Assembly (NCBI GenBank): GCA_900767685.1 | Contig: CAAGAB010000137.1 | Location: 1 to 11,379, forward strand | From: an uncultured Coprococcus sp. | GTDB lineage: Bacteria > Bacillota_A > Clostridia > Lachnospirales > Lachnospiraceae | Direction of reading: 5' to 3' | DNA length: 11,379 nt | Shown: piece by piece, positions 1 to 6,457 of the stretch | Layout of the letters: every line of letters starts with the position of its first letter | Numbering within the stretch: position 1 is the stretch's first letter | Program-made: the position numbers and the translations under genes | Notes under the pieces: generated by a model | Database searches by the model: none | The model's input: only the letters and a program-made list of their open reading frames with translations | What the model was told of the DNA's origin: nothing

Positions 1-216
1 GCACTTTCTTCTAATGATTCACCTTCTTCTGAAGCTGCACTTTCTTCTAATGATTCACCTTCTTCTGAAACTGTACTTTCTTCTAATGATTCACCTTCTT
101 CTGAAGCTGCACTTTCTTCTAATGATTCACCTTCTTCTGAAGCTACGCTTTCTTCTAATGATTCACCTTTTTCTGAAGTTGCACTTTCTTCTGAGGATTC
201 ATTTAACTCTTCAGCC
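1..216 (-). repeat. 36-bp in-frame tandem repeat (five units plus a degenerate sixth)
   Basis: Units lie at 1-36, 37-72, 73-108, 109-144 and 145-180, with a decayed sixth from 181. Units 1 and 4 are identical, units 2 and 3 each differ from them by one base, and unit 5 by five. Each unit encodes 12 acidic residues (GESLEE then SAASEE). The unit can itself be split into two related 18-bp halves (13 of 18 positions match), which suggests an older duplication. The array probably continues past the window start, so the copy number is a minimum. Confidence 0.95.
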
Positions 217-1598
217 AAATATATATCTGAGTCAAAAGATTCATTCTTTATAAGGATTTCATCTGAATTAACGCAATCATCTTCAGCAAGGAAAGAGGTA
301 TCTTCATCCGCAAATTCAGGATCAAAAGTCTCCTCGATTTCTTTATCCTGTAGATCCAAAGTATCATCTATATCTGATTCACTTTCAGAATTAAAAAGAA
401 AATCTGCATCAACCATCACGACATCTTCTGGTTCTTCCTCTATCACAAATGAATCATCCTGATCATCTTGATTATCCTGATTATCATTTGTAGCAACGTC
501 TTCTTGCATTTGCTCGGTGGACTCTTTGATCATATCCTGATCAACGTCTGCACCAGTGTCGTTTAAGACGGTGCTTTCTACTGCTTCCGTTTCACTTATT
601 TTTACATCACCAGAATCACCCGAAGCATCAAATACCACCTCATCAAGCAGTTTTTCTTTATCAACCTTCTCCGACTGGATCTCCTGCATTTCCTGATCTA
701 CAAGTTCCTCTTCTTTCTTAGACATTATTCCCCAGAGTCCTCGAGATTTTTTCTTGTCTTTTTTGTCGGACGACTCACTTTCCTCAAGTCTAAGTTCACG
801 TTTTTGTTCTTTTTTATCCTTCGACCTTATCCACATCTGTTTAAATTTCATGGCGCTTGTTACAGGAGTATCATCTTCCACCATGATCATTATCTTTGCA
901 TCCTTAGGATGCATTTTAAGGTCATCTTCCTCCAGAATATTCTTTTCCTGTTCTCTTGCAGCTTCCTGGTCTGGTGCATCATCCCTTTTATCTTCACAAG
1001 GAAATACGTACACCTTAGATTCTAAATCAACTTTATCGCTGATCAAATCCTCAAGAGTTGAAAGTCTGGATGAATTTCTGTATCTAGCTCTAAACTCTGC
1101 AGCTGCAGATTCAAACTTACTCTTATTTCTTATATACGCATGAAGAAGAAGCATCTCATAGTCCCATACCTCGGATGTCTCCATGTCATTCGCAGACACA
1201 AGAATGCTGTAAAGCTCATTCACAGGCTTATGATATGCCTTAGCTATCATGTATTCAATTCTATATGTACCAGCATCTTTTTTTTCCTGATTAAACTTGT
1301 ATATCTCAAAGTAATGCTCCGCGAGCTGCCTAAATCCCATAGATAAATATAATTTTATTAATGAATATATGATCTTATTACCAGCTGGTGCCATGGAATG
1401 TGCGCGCACAAGAGTTGCTCTCGCCTCTGTGTACAATCCATTCTCGTAATACACCTCGCCACATATTCTTATAAACTGAGGACTAAGAGATTTTGACAGA
1501 TCCTGATGTTCAAGTATATCAAGAGCAAGACTATAATCGCCATTATTTGCAAGTTCTTTTATTTTATTAACACTTGACATACTAATTCCCGTACTCAT
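1..1598 (-). CDS. TPR-like protein with basic hinge and acidic repeat tail, partial (C-terminus off window)
   Basis: The frame is open for 532 codons from an ATG at 1598 to the window edge, so only the N-terminal part is visible. A GGGAGG site (1610-1605) lies 6 bases upstream and supports this start over Met7. Residues about 10-130 form helical pairs of TPR character (for example DYSLALDILE, LYTEARATLVRAH), with more helix to about 190. Residues 258-288 are very basic (RSKDKKEQKRELRL, DKKDKKKSRG). Residues 320-532 are dominated by Asp, Glu and Ser and look disordered, ending in 12-residue repeats close to ESLEESAASEEG. I see no signal peptide or membrane segment in the visible part. It begins 37 bases after the rhomboid gene on the same strand, so co-transcription is likely. 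I do not recognise a family with a known function. A scaffold or adaptor role for the TPR region is inference only. Confidence 0.85.
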   Translation of the reverse strand, partial: MSTGISMSSVNKIKELANNGDYSLALDILEHQDLSKSLSPQFIRICGEVYYENGLYTEARATLVRAHSMAPAGNKIIYSLIKLYLSMGFRQLAEHYFEIYKFNQEKKDAGTYRIEYMIAKAYHKPVNELYSILVSANDMETSEVWDYEMLLLHAYIRNKSKFESAAAEFRARYRNSSRLSTLEDLISDKVDLESKVYVFPCEDKRDDAPDQEAAREQEKNILEEDDLKMHPKDAKIMIMVEDDTPVTSAMKFKQMWIRSKDKKEQKRELRLEESESSDKKDKKKSRGLWGIMSKKEEELVDQEMQEIQSEKVDKEKLLDEVVFDASGDSGDVKISETEAVESTVLNDTGADVDQDMIKESTEQMQEDVATNDNQDNQDDQDDSFVIEEEPEDVVMVDADFLFNSESESDIDDTLDLQDKEIEETFDPEFADEDTSFLAEDDCVNSDEILIKNESFDSDIYLAEELNESSEESATSEKGESLEESVASEEGESLEESAASEEGESLEESTVSEEGESLEESAASEEGESLEES

Positions 1599-1635
1599 AC
1601 CCGGCCTCCCACATTTTTGTCGTCGTTATATTTTA

Positions 1636-2637
1636 TCATAATTGGCTATTCTTTACAACCTTTTGATTAGTCAGCAAAAGGAGCACCCCAGCCAATATTC
1701 CAGCAATAAATCCCGCTGCATGGGCAACATTGTCAACACCTTCTGACATCACCCCATCAACCAGCGTCAGAATAAATAATATAAGCATATTCATAAGTGA
1801 CAAATCCTTAACCCGCCCCTTATTGTAAAAAGCTATGACAACAAGCACTCCCAGAAGACCAAATATCGCACCGGACGCACCTGCCGAGTAAGCATGTATC
1901 TCATTATAAAAACAGTTTATATATGATGCAAATGCAGCAGCAAGACCTGTGACAATATAGATTATGGCATAGTTGAGTCTGCCAATTATGTTCTCAACCC
2001 TTGCACCAAGAGCAATTAAAATGACCATATTACCAAATATATGCGTGATTCCAAAATGAGTAAACATTGACGTCAAAAATCTATAATACTGTCGTTTTTC
2101 CGATATTGCATACACATTTACAGCCAACTCAGTAGGTTCATAAATATATACACACGCAACGTACACCAGAATATTTATCACCAGGAATATTGGTGTTACA
2201 ACACCGAACATTCTGATCAAATCATGCCGTAATCTGCGGTTGTTCACTAGTGTTTTTTTATCGATCACGTCATAGAGTGAATCAAAATCCGAAGGCTGAT
2301 TTTCAAATACATACAATTTTCCATAATCTTCTGTAAACAGCCATACATTTTCCACATTTTCGATAATCCGTTTTGTCATGTCATCAAACATACCATTTGG
2401 AGCAATTAGAATATTCAGAATATTGATTTTTTTATGTGAATTAATCGACAGTCCAAAGAGTATCTTATTGTTGAATCTTTTCAATGAATCTGCATCCAGA
2501 TTTCTGTTGCTGCCTATAACGACAACGTATACGGCATCGCCATCAACTCTGCCGTATACGTTATTTGTATCAGGATTCAACTTCCTGTATCCTCTGTCCT
2601 GTAGACTATTTATAATCTGTACCATATATTGCTGCAT
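1636..2637 (-). CDS. Rhomboid family intramembrane serine protease
   Basis: The 333-residue protein carries the rhomboid core: HIFGN (199-203) in the second core helix, the catalytic serine in GASG (Ser255), and the catalytic histidine in AHAAGFIAG (His306). The Ser-His dyad is therefore intact. Hydrophobic segments at about 143-165, 197-215, 222-242, 250-271, 283-298 and 303-323 fit a six- or seven-helix rhomboid that cleaves membrane-spanning substrates within the bilayer. The first 140 residues are a soluble cytoplasmic domain (VYVVVIGSN, INILNILIAP) of the kind seen ahead of the core in Gram-positive rhomboids; its function is unknown to me. The ribosome site before the ATG at 2637 is weak (GGATGG). 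The gene lies between the YbjQ/zinc-ribbon gene (57-base gap) and the TPR gene (37-base gap), all on one strand. Its substrate is unknown, though a neighbour product is a fair guess. A strong inverted repeat lies inside its 5' part. Confidence 0.92.
   Translation of the reverse strand: MQQYMVQIINSLQDRGYRKLNPDTNNVYGRVDGDAVYVVVIGSNRNLDADSLKRFNNKILFGLSINSHKKINILNILIAPNGMFDDMTKRIIENVENVWLFTEDYGKLYVFENQPSDFDSLYDVIDKKTLVNNRRLRHDLIRMFGVVTPIFLVINILVYVACVYIYEPTELAVNVYAISEKRQYYRFLTSMFTHFGITHIFGNMVILIALGARVENIIGRLNYAIIYIVTGLAAAFASYINCFYNEIHAYSAGASGAIFGLLGVLVVIAFYNKGRVKDLSLMNMLILFILTLVDGVMSEGVDNVAHAAGFIAGILAGVLLLLTNQKVVKNSQL
2524..2562. repeat. Perfect 13-bp inverted repeat inside the rhomboid gene
   Basis: AACGTATACGGCA at 2524-2536 is exactly complementary to TGCCGTATACGTT at 2550-2562, leaving a 13-base loop. 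It covers roughly codons 26-38 of the rhomboid gene (both arms encode Val-Tyr), so it would form a stable hairpin early in the mRNA. Each arm contains the self-complementary GTATAC. No U-run follows on the coding strand, so it is not a standard terminator. Confidence 0.9.
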
Positions 2638-2694
2638 AACTTTCCATCCATCATGAACACTCTATTGCACAATTAATGCACTATCACTGCTCTA

Positions 2695-3804
2695 TTACAA
2701 TCCCAGGAACAGATTCTCAACTTTCTCGATAACGGAATCTTTCATAGATCCCCTTGTCTTCTCATAATGAATTCCGGATTCCATTATCTCCAGAAGCTGC
2801 ATTCTAAGACTTGCATCAATATCTTTGATATACTTCATAAGTACATCTTTTATCTCTACTACATATTCCTTGGTCTTCATCTCTTCAACCATAGGCTCAT
2901 AATTAAATGTAATCGAATTCTTCATGTCGTCCTGCTTTCTTCCACAGATCGCACACTCCTCAGAACCGCCCTCATTCACATGTCCGCAATTACATGTCCA
3001 CACAAGTCCATCCGACTTATAATTTGCAACAGCATCTATACCCTTCTTTAGCTTAAGTGCCTTAAACTTGCTATCCGACATCTCTATTCCAATAGAATCA
3101 GCATCTATCTCATACACACCACTGCTCTTCACATATTTCTTAATGTAAACCTTTGCAGATGATATAAGTTTAATATACCTATCCGGAAGTTTACATTCTA
3201 CAAAATCAGACTTAAGCAGATTAAGGTTTACTTTGTCAAATGTAAAATCCACATCCGGAAGTGTAATGTTATCCCCGTATATATTGGTAAACTGTAATTC
3301 AGCCTTAAGTGCCAATATATCCTCGTTATTATAATTATTGAACCATACGGATACCTTCGTTCCCTTGCCCTCAGATGCAAGGACAACCTTTGATGCCCTC
3401 GGCACGAGAAGATCATAATAATTTCTTACATACAGCTCTTTTCTAATAAAATTACTCTTCTCAAATTCAGACTTATATACCGAAGTTATACTTACCAATG
3501 TTCCACTCGCAACAACTGCAGTGACATTATTGGTATAAAGTTCAACCCCCGTTGTAAATCCAACAACTGCATTATACTTGCTCTCGCTTACCATTTCCTT
3601 GAAATTTTTAATAGTTTCATTGAGAATCTCATCAATCTTCTCCTGATACATGTCACGTCTGTCCGTTGCAATATCAGCAATAGATGTTCCAAAATCCTTC
3701 AAAAAATTAGAGTTGAGGATAGTCTGCGTAAACTTGTATGTTCCATACTCAACAATGTCATATCCCTCAAAACTTGTTCCAGATGTAATTAATACTTCCT
3801 TCAT
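2695..3804 (-). CDS. YbjQ/UPF0145-domain protein with C-terminal zinc ribbon
   Basis: I place the start at the ATG at 3804 (369 residues). A GTG three codons upstream overlaps the GGGAGG ribosome site (3818-3813), which sits 8 bases before this ATG. Residues 1-107 match the YbjQ (UPF0145) fold: SFEGYDIVEY, DRRDMYQEKIDEI, then YNAVVGFTTGVELY and VVASGTLVSI. The usual glycine-rich GGR segment is replaced by ATDRR. Residues 110-265 are beta-rich and unrecognised. Residues 269-290 form a RanBP2-like or zinc-ribbon finger: Trp269, Cys271, Cys273, Asn277, Cys284 and Cys287, with an unusually tight CxC first pair. The last 60 residues are helical. No signal or membrane segment is visible, so it is likely cytoplasmic. 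YbjQ proteins are often called putative heavy-metal binders, but their role is unproven. The gene ends TAA-TAG, 57 bases before the rhomboid start. Confidence 0.82.
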   Translation of the reverse strand: MKEVLITSGTSFEGYDIVEYGTYKFTQTILNSNFLKDFGTSIADIATDRRDMYQEKIDEILNETIKNFKEMVSESKYNAVVGFTTGVELYTNNVTAVVASGTLVSITSVYKSEFEKSNFIRKELYVRNYYDLLVPRASKVVLASEGKGTKVSVWFNNYNNEDILALKAELQFTNIYGDNITLPDVDFTFDKVNLNLLKSDFVECKLPDRYIKLISSAKVYIKKYVKSSGVYEIDADSIGIEMSDSKFKALKLKKGIDAVANYKSDGLVWTCNCGHVNEGGSEECAICGRKQDDMKNSITFNYEPMVEEMKTKEYVVEIKDVLMKYIKDIDASLRMQLLEIMESGIHYEKTRGSMKDSVIEKVENLFLGL

Positions 3805-3831
3805 GATACACACCTCCCAAAATATACCAAA

Positions 3832-3860
3832 ATTGTATCACACTAATGCGTAATAAACAA
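3832..3860 (-). promoter_or_regulatory. Candidate promoter for the YbjQ-rhomboid-TPR genes
   Basis: On the minus strand TTGTTT (3860-3855) and TACAAT (3837-3832) are separated by exactly 17 bases, upstream of the GGGAGG site and ATG of the YbjQ gene. The -10 is a good sigma-A match and the -35 is moderate. This would give the three downstream genes their own transcription unit, separate from thyA-folA. No mapped start site supports this. Confidence 0.5.
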
Positions 3861-3903
3861 ATGTTTTTTGTGTATATTTCATCAAAAAAGGAATGTTTTT
3901 TGT
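3860..3903. repeat. 12-bp direct repeats flanking the -35 region
   Basis: AATGTTTTTTGT occurs at 3860-3871 and again at 3892-3903, 32 bp apart or about three helical turns. The first copy touches the candidate -35 of the YbjQ gene. The A-tracts on the minus strand could act as an UP-like or bending element or as a regulator site. This AT-rich 115-base gap after folA has no other clear content. Confidence 0.5.
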
Positions 3904-3919
3904 TGCTTTTATAAGAATT

Positions 3920-4426
3920 TTACTTTATATCCAAAGGCATTTTATTTTTATATGTCACAAATGTAAAATTTATTTTCTCAGTGTCCATACCAGGTCTCTC
4001 ATCTTCTATATACCAGTTATCCATTGAATCAAGGTTCTGAATAAAAGCATCCGCATCATAGGCTTTGTCAATCTTTGTCACAATGCCCTCATCACAATAA
4101 GGTATCAATACGTCATAGACGGTCTGACCACCTATCACATACACATCGTCTGATTCATACCCGGCGATTTCCTTAAACAGCTCATCAATCGAATGAACAA
4201 CCACAGCATCAGGAACACTATATTCACTATTTCTGCTCAATATAATATTTTTTCTCCCTTTAAGTGGCTTCCCTCCCGGAAATTCTTCGAGAGTTTTTCT
4301 TCCCAGCACCACTACATGCCCCATCGTCTCTTTTCTAAAATTTTTCTGATCCTCAGATATTCTGGCCAATAAACGTCCCTTATTTCCTATTGCCCAGTTT
4401 TTGTCCACCGCAGCTATAAACTTCAT
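3920..4426 (-). CDS. folA: Dihydrofolate reductase
   Basis: DHFR reduces dihydrofolate to tetrahydrofolate with NADPH, restoring the cofactor that ThyA consumes. The 168-residue length is typical. Visible landmarks are the N-terminal strand IAAVDKNWAIG, the catalytic acid Asp26 in SEDQKNF, the NADPH-binding GRKTLEEFP (42-50), GRKNIILS with the folate-binding Arg58, YVIGGQTVYDVLIPY (96-110), and VTKID with Thr117. The active-site loop reads LLARISED where most enzymes have LPWxLPxD, so the usual proline and tryptophan are absent, and Gln27 stands where E. coli has Leu28. A GAGGAGG site lies 4 bases before the ATG. The gene starts 17 bases after the thyA stop, so the two form one operon. Confidence 0.95.
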   Translation of the reverse strand: MKFIAAVDKNWAIGNKGRLLARISEDQKNFRKETMGHVVVLGRKTLEEFPGGKPLKGRKNIILSRNSEYSVPDAVVVHSIDELFKEIAGYESDDVYVIGGQTVYDVLIPYCDEGIVTKIDKAYDADAFIQNLDSMDNWYIEDERPGMDTEKINFTFVTYKNKMPLDIK

Positions 4427-4443
4427 ACATCCTCCTCATCAAA

Positions 4444-5274
4444 TCAAATTGCAACCGGTATGTTTTTTATCTGTGGTCCGGTTACATAATCCTCTATTGT
4501 AAAATCATCCACCGTAAAATCATAAAAGTTCTTTACATTTGGATTCAGTTTCACCTTTGGTGCCGGATATGTCTGTCTTGATATGAGCTCCTTCACAAGA
4601 GGTATATGTCTATCATATATATGTGCATCGGCAATCACATGAACCAGCTCTCCCGGTTTAAATCCGGTAACCTGGGCTATCATATAAACAAGAGCGGCAT
4701 ACTGTACCACATTCCAGTTGTTTGCTGTAAGTACATCCTGTGATCTCTGGTTCAGTATTGCATTAAGTCTGTCACCTGTCACATTAAATGTCATACTATA
4801 CGCACATGGGTAAAGGTTCATTTCATGCAGGTCCTGGTGAACATATATATTTGTCATCATTCTTCTGCTATATGGATTGTTCTTCAGATCAAATAATAAT
4901 CTGTCAACCTGATCCATCATTCCTTCTTTATACTGATGTTTCACTCCCAGCTGGTATCCATACGCCTTACCTATCGAGCCATCCTCGTCAGCCCAGCTAT
5001 CCCATATATGACTTTTGAGATCATGAACATTATTGGATTTTTTCTGCCATATCCACAGTATTTCATCTATGGCGGACTTTATATATGTCTTTCTAAGCGT
5101 AATAGCCGGAAACTCCTTCGAAAGGTCATATCTGTTAACTATACCGAACTTTTTTATCGTATATGCATAGCTTCCATCCTCCCACTTCGGTCTGACCTTC
5201 TCTCCTTCTGTGCTATATCCATTCTCTATAATTTCACTGCACATTTTTATAAATATCTCATCTGCACAACTCAT
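4444..5274 (-). CDS. thyA: Thymidylate synthase (ThyA type)
   Basis: ThyA methylates dUMP to dTMP using methylene-tetrahydrofolate, the sole de novo source of dTMP in cells without ThyX. The 276-residue protein has all key residues: Glu71 in DEILWIW, Arg137-Arg138 in PYSRRM, nucleophile Cys157 in LYPCAYSM, RSQD (177-180), Asn188, His218 and Tyr220 in DAHIYDRH, and the conserved PVAI end. The segment after RSQD reads VLTANNWNVVQYA instead of the common LGxPFN form. From memory, this resembles the Bacillus/phage phi3T subgroup rather than the E. coli one. A GAGGAGG site (5287-5281) lies 6 bases before the ATG. It is first in an operon with folA and divergent from the XRE pair. Confidence 0.96.
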   Translation of the reverse strand: MSCADEIFIKMCSEIIENGYSTEGEKVRPKWEDGSYAYTIKKFGIVNRYDLSKEFPAITLRKTYIKSAIDEILWIWQKKSNNVHDLKSHIWDSWADEDGSIGKAYGYQLGVKHQYKEGMMDQVDRLLFDLKNNPYSRRMMTNIYVHQDLHEMNLYPCAYSMTFNVTGDRLNAILNQRSQDVLTANNWNVVQYAALVYMIAQVTGFKPGELVHVIADAHIYDRHIPLVKELISRQTYPAPKVKLNPNVKNFYDFTVDDFTIEDYVTGPQIKNIPVAI

Positions 5275-5337
5275 ATTTGTCCTCCTCTTTGCTTTTCACC
5301 TTTGACTAACGCATCCAAACGCACATTAATATTCAAC

Positions 5338-5346
5338 ATTATAACA
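5338..5346 (-). promoter_or_regulatory. Extended -10 promoter element of thyA-folA
   Basis: The minus strand reads TGTTATAAT, a consensus TATAAT with the TGn extension. It lies about 56 bases upstream of the thyA ATG once a start near 5331 is assumed. No good -35 is seen at 16-18 bases, which extended -10 promoters tolerate. The predicted leader contains TGCGTT twice, 10 bases apart (complement at 5308-5313 and 5318-5323). Confidence 0.55.
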
Positions 5347-5367
5347 CAACTTTCGCTGGGTATGATT

Positions 5368-5434
5368 CCTTTTTATTACATGTTTTTGCCTTTTTATTAC
5401 ATTTTCGGTTTAATGATGCTTATTTTTTGTAATA
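5368..5434. promoter_or_regulatory. Repeated ATTACA motifs: candidate operator in the thyA/XRE divergent region
   Basis: CCTTTTTATTACAT occurs exactly twice, at 5368-5381 and 5389-5402, with a 21-bp period (two helical turns). A partial inverted copy, TGTAATA, lies at 5428-5434 and overlaps the best -10-like sequence for the first XRE gene (TATAAC, 5433-5438). The motif therefore sits upstream of the thyA promoter and on the XRE promoter. Autoregulation by an XRE protein is inferred, not shown. Confidence 0.5.
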
Positions 5435-5471
5435 TAACAACACGGAACACAAAGGAGGCCAGAATTCAAAA

Positions 5472-5921
5472 ATGGAATACAATTTAACCAATCCCCTTCC
5501 AGCACTTTTGAAGCATTTCAGGAAAAAAGCAGGATTAACTCAGACCGATGTTGCAACAGTACTGTCAATGTCCAGATCAGGATATGCAAACTATGAGGAA
5601 GGAAGGAACATCCCCAACATAGAGCAAACGCTTCAATTGTCCGAGCTTCTAAATCACGATCTCTTATATGCCTACACATTATCGTCGAGGTATATGAGAG
5701 CGCGCTCAGGCAAATCCAGGCAAATGGTCATGGAATCCGATACGTACCTTGAGGCTCTAAACACAAATGGAAATGCAACCTCACTCGTTGCAAATTATCT
5801 GCAATTGAATTCTTCAGACAAACAGCTGGTTGACAAATTTGTCGAAAGTCTTGCAGCAAAATCGCCACCAACGAAATTAAAAAATGAATCCGTCACAAAA
5901 GACGAGAACTTCAATCCCTAA
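5472..5921 (+). CDS. XRE-family helix-turn-helix regulator 1
   Basis: The 149-residue protein has a Cro/CI-type HTH at about residues 11-66, with the diagnostic GLTQTDVATVLSMSRSGYAN followed by YEEGRNIP. After the HTH comes a linker, then a short helical segment (LVANYLQLNSSDKQLVDKFVESL, 105-127) of the type that often dimerises small repressors. No peptidase, kinase or toxin domain is present. The start is the only plausible one: AAAGGAGG at 5451-5458 lies 13 bases upstream, longer than ideal, with no in-frame alternative nearer. It is transcribed away from thyA and followed 50 bases later by a second XRE gene. The target is unknown; its own promoter is the likeliest. Confidence 0.88.
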   Translation: MEYNLTNPLPALLKHFRKKAGLTQTDVATVLSMSRSGYANYEEGRNIPNIEQTLQLSELLNHDLLYAYTLSSRYMRARSGKSRQMVMESDTYLEALNTNGNATSLVANYLQLNSSDKQLVDKFVESLAAKSPPTKLKNESVTKDENFNP

Positions 5922-5971
5922 GAAAAATGTCAAAACTAATAACTATTTCAAAAGAAAAGAGGAGAATAAAA

Positions 5972-6457
5972 ATGAAGGAAGTAAGAAAGCATGAAACATC
6001 AGGGAAAGGAACTCCCGACAAGACAAGTATTTCAGAAATATCAGCAATATTAAGCCACTCACTGAGCAATTGTGACAACCAGAGCACCTCTATCGCCAGC
6101 ACTTTTCGTTCAATGAGAACAGGACGTGGACTTACGCAGGCGGAAATGGCCGATTTTTTAGGTATATCCACGCCAGCGTACTCCCATTATGAAAGAGGTG
6201 ATAGAATTCCAGATCTGGTGAATATAATGAAAGTATCCAATCTATTCTGTATCAACATAAGTTATTTACTGCTGCTATCCTGTATTGATGCAGCCCGCAA
6301 AAATAGCTACTGCATGAGCGATGTATTCAAAGCCTATGGTTACGGGCAAACTCTTCCCGAAGAAGAAGCTGAAATTCTGGCCAGCTGCAGCAAACTAACT
6401 CCAGAGAATCGCGAGAATTTGAAGATTTTTCTCAAATCCGCCATAAGCACATCATAA
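5972..6457 (+). CDS. XRE-family helix-turn-helix regulator 2
   Basis: I choose the ATG at 5972 (161 residues) because AGAGGAG lies 7 bases upstream; the in-frame ATG at 5927 has no ribosome site. Residues 1-40 are polar and probably flexible. The HTH spans about 41-101 (RGLTQAEMADFLGISTPAY, then YERGDRIP). A helical tail (LTPENRENLKIFLKS, 142-156) resembles the tail of regulator 1, so the two look like diverged tandem paralogues in one operon. The stop overlaps the end of the convergent radical SAM gene by 6 bases, leaving no room for a terminator between them. No ligand or partner domain is visible and the target is unknown. Confidence 0.87.
   Translation: MKEVRKHETSGKGTPDKTSISEISAILSHSLSNCDNQSTSIASTFRSMRTGRGLTQAEMADFLGISTPAYSHYERGDRIPDLVNIMKVSNLFCINISYLLLLSCIDAARKNSYCMSDVFKAYGYGQTLPEEEAEILASCSKLTPENRENLKIFLKSAISTS

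Noticed and set aside
1..216. Short regular repeats as a possible CRISPR array
   Set aside because: The units are contiguous with no unique spacers and keep an open reading frame, so this is a protein repeat.
14..253. Plus-strand open frame encoding Leu/His-rich repeats
   Set aside because: It is the antisense shadow of the 36-bp repeat in the minus-strand TPR gene, with no ribosome site.
1096..1109. 14-bp palindrome TCTGCAGCTGCAGA in the TPR gene
   Set aside because: A 14-bp palindrome is expected about once by chance in this length, and it follows from repeated GCA/GCT alanine codons.
754..1346. Plus-strand open frames opposite the TPR gene
   Set aside because: The minus-strand frame is continuous from 1598 with a ribosome site and TPR-like sequence; these are shadows.
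3805..3813. GTG start three codons upstream for the YbjQ gene
   Set aside because: It overlaps the GGGAGG ribosome site, which is correctly spaced for the ATG at 3804.
3883..3902. CAAAAAA/TTTTTTG stem after folA as a terminator
   Set aside because: The stem is nearly all A-T with no GC core, so it would be too weak; it is better explained by the 12-bp direct repeat there.
5927..5971. Upstream ATG of the second XRE gene as its start
   Set aside because: It has no ribosome site, whereas AGAGGAG lies 7 bases before the ATG at 5972.
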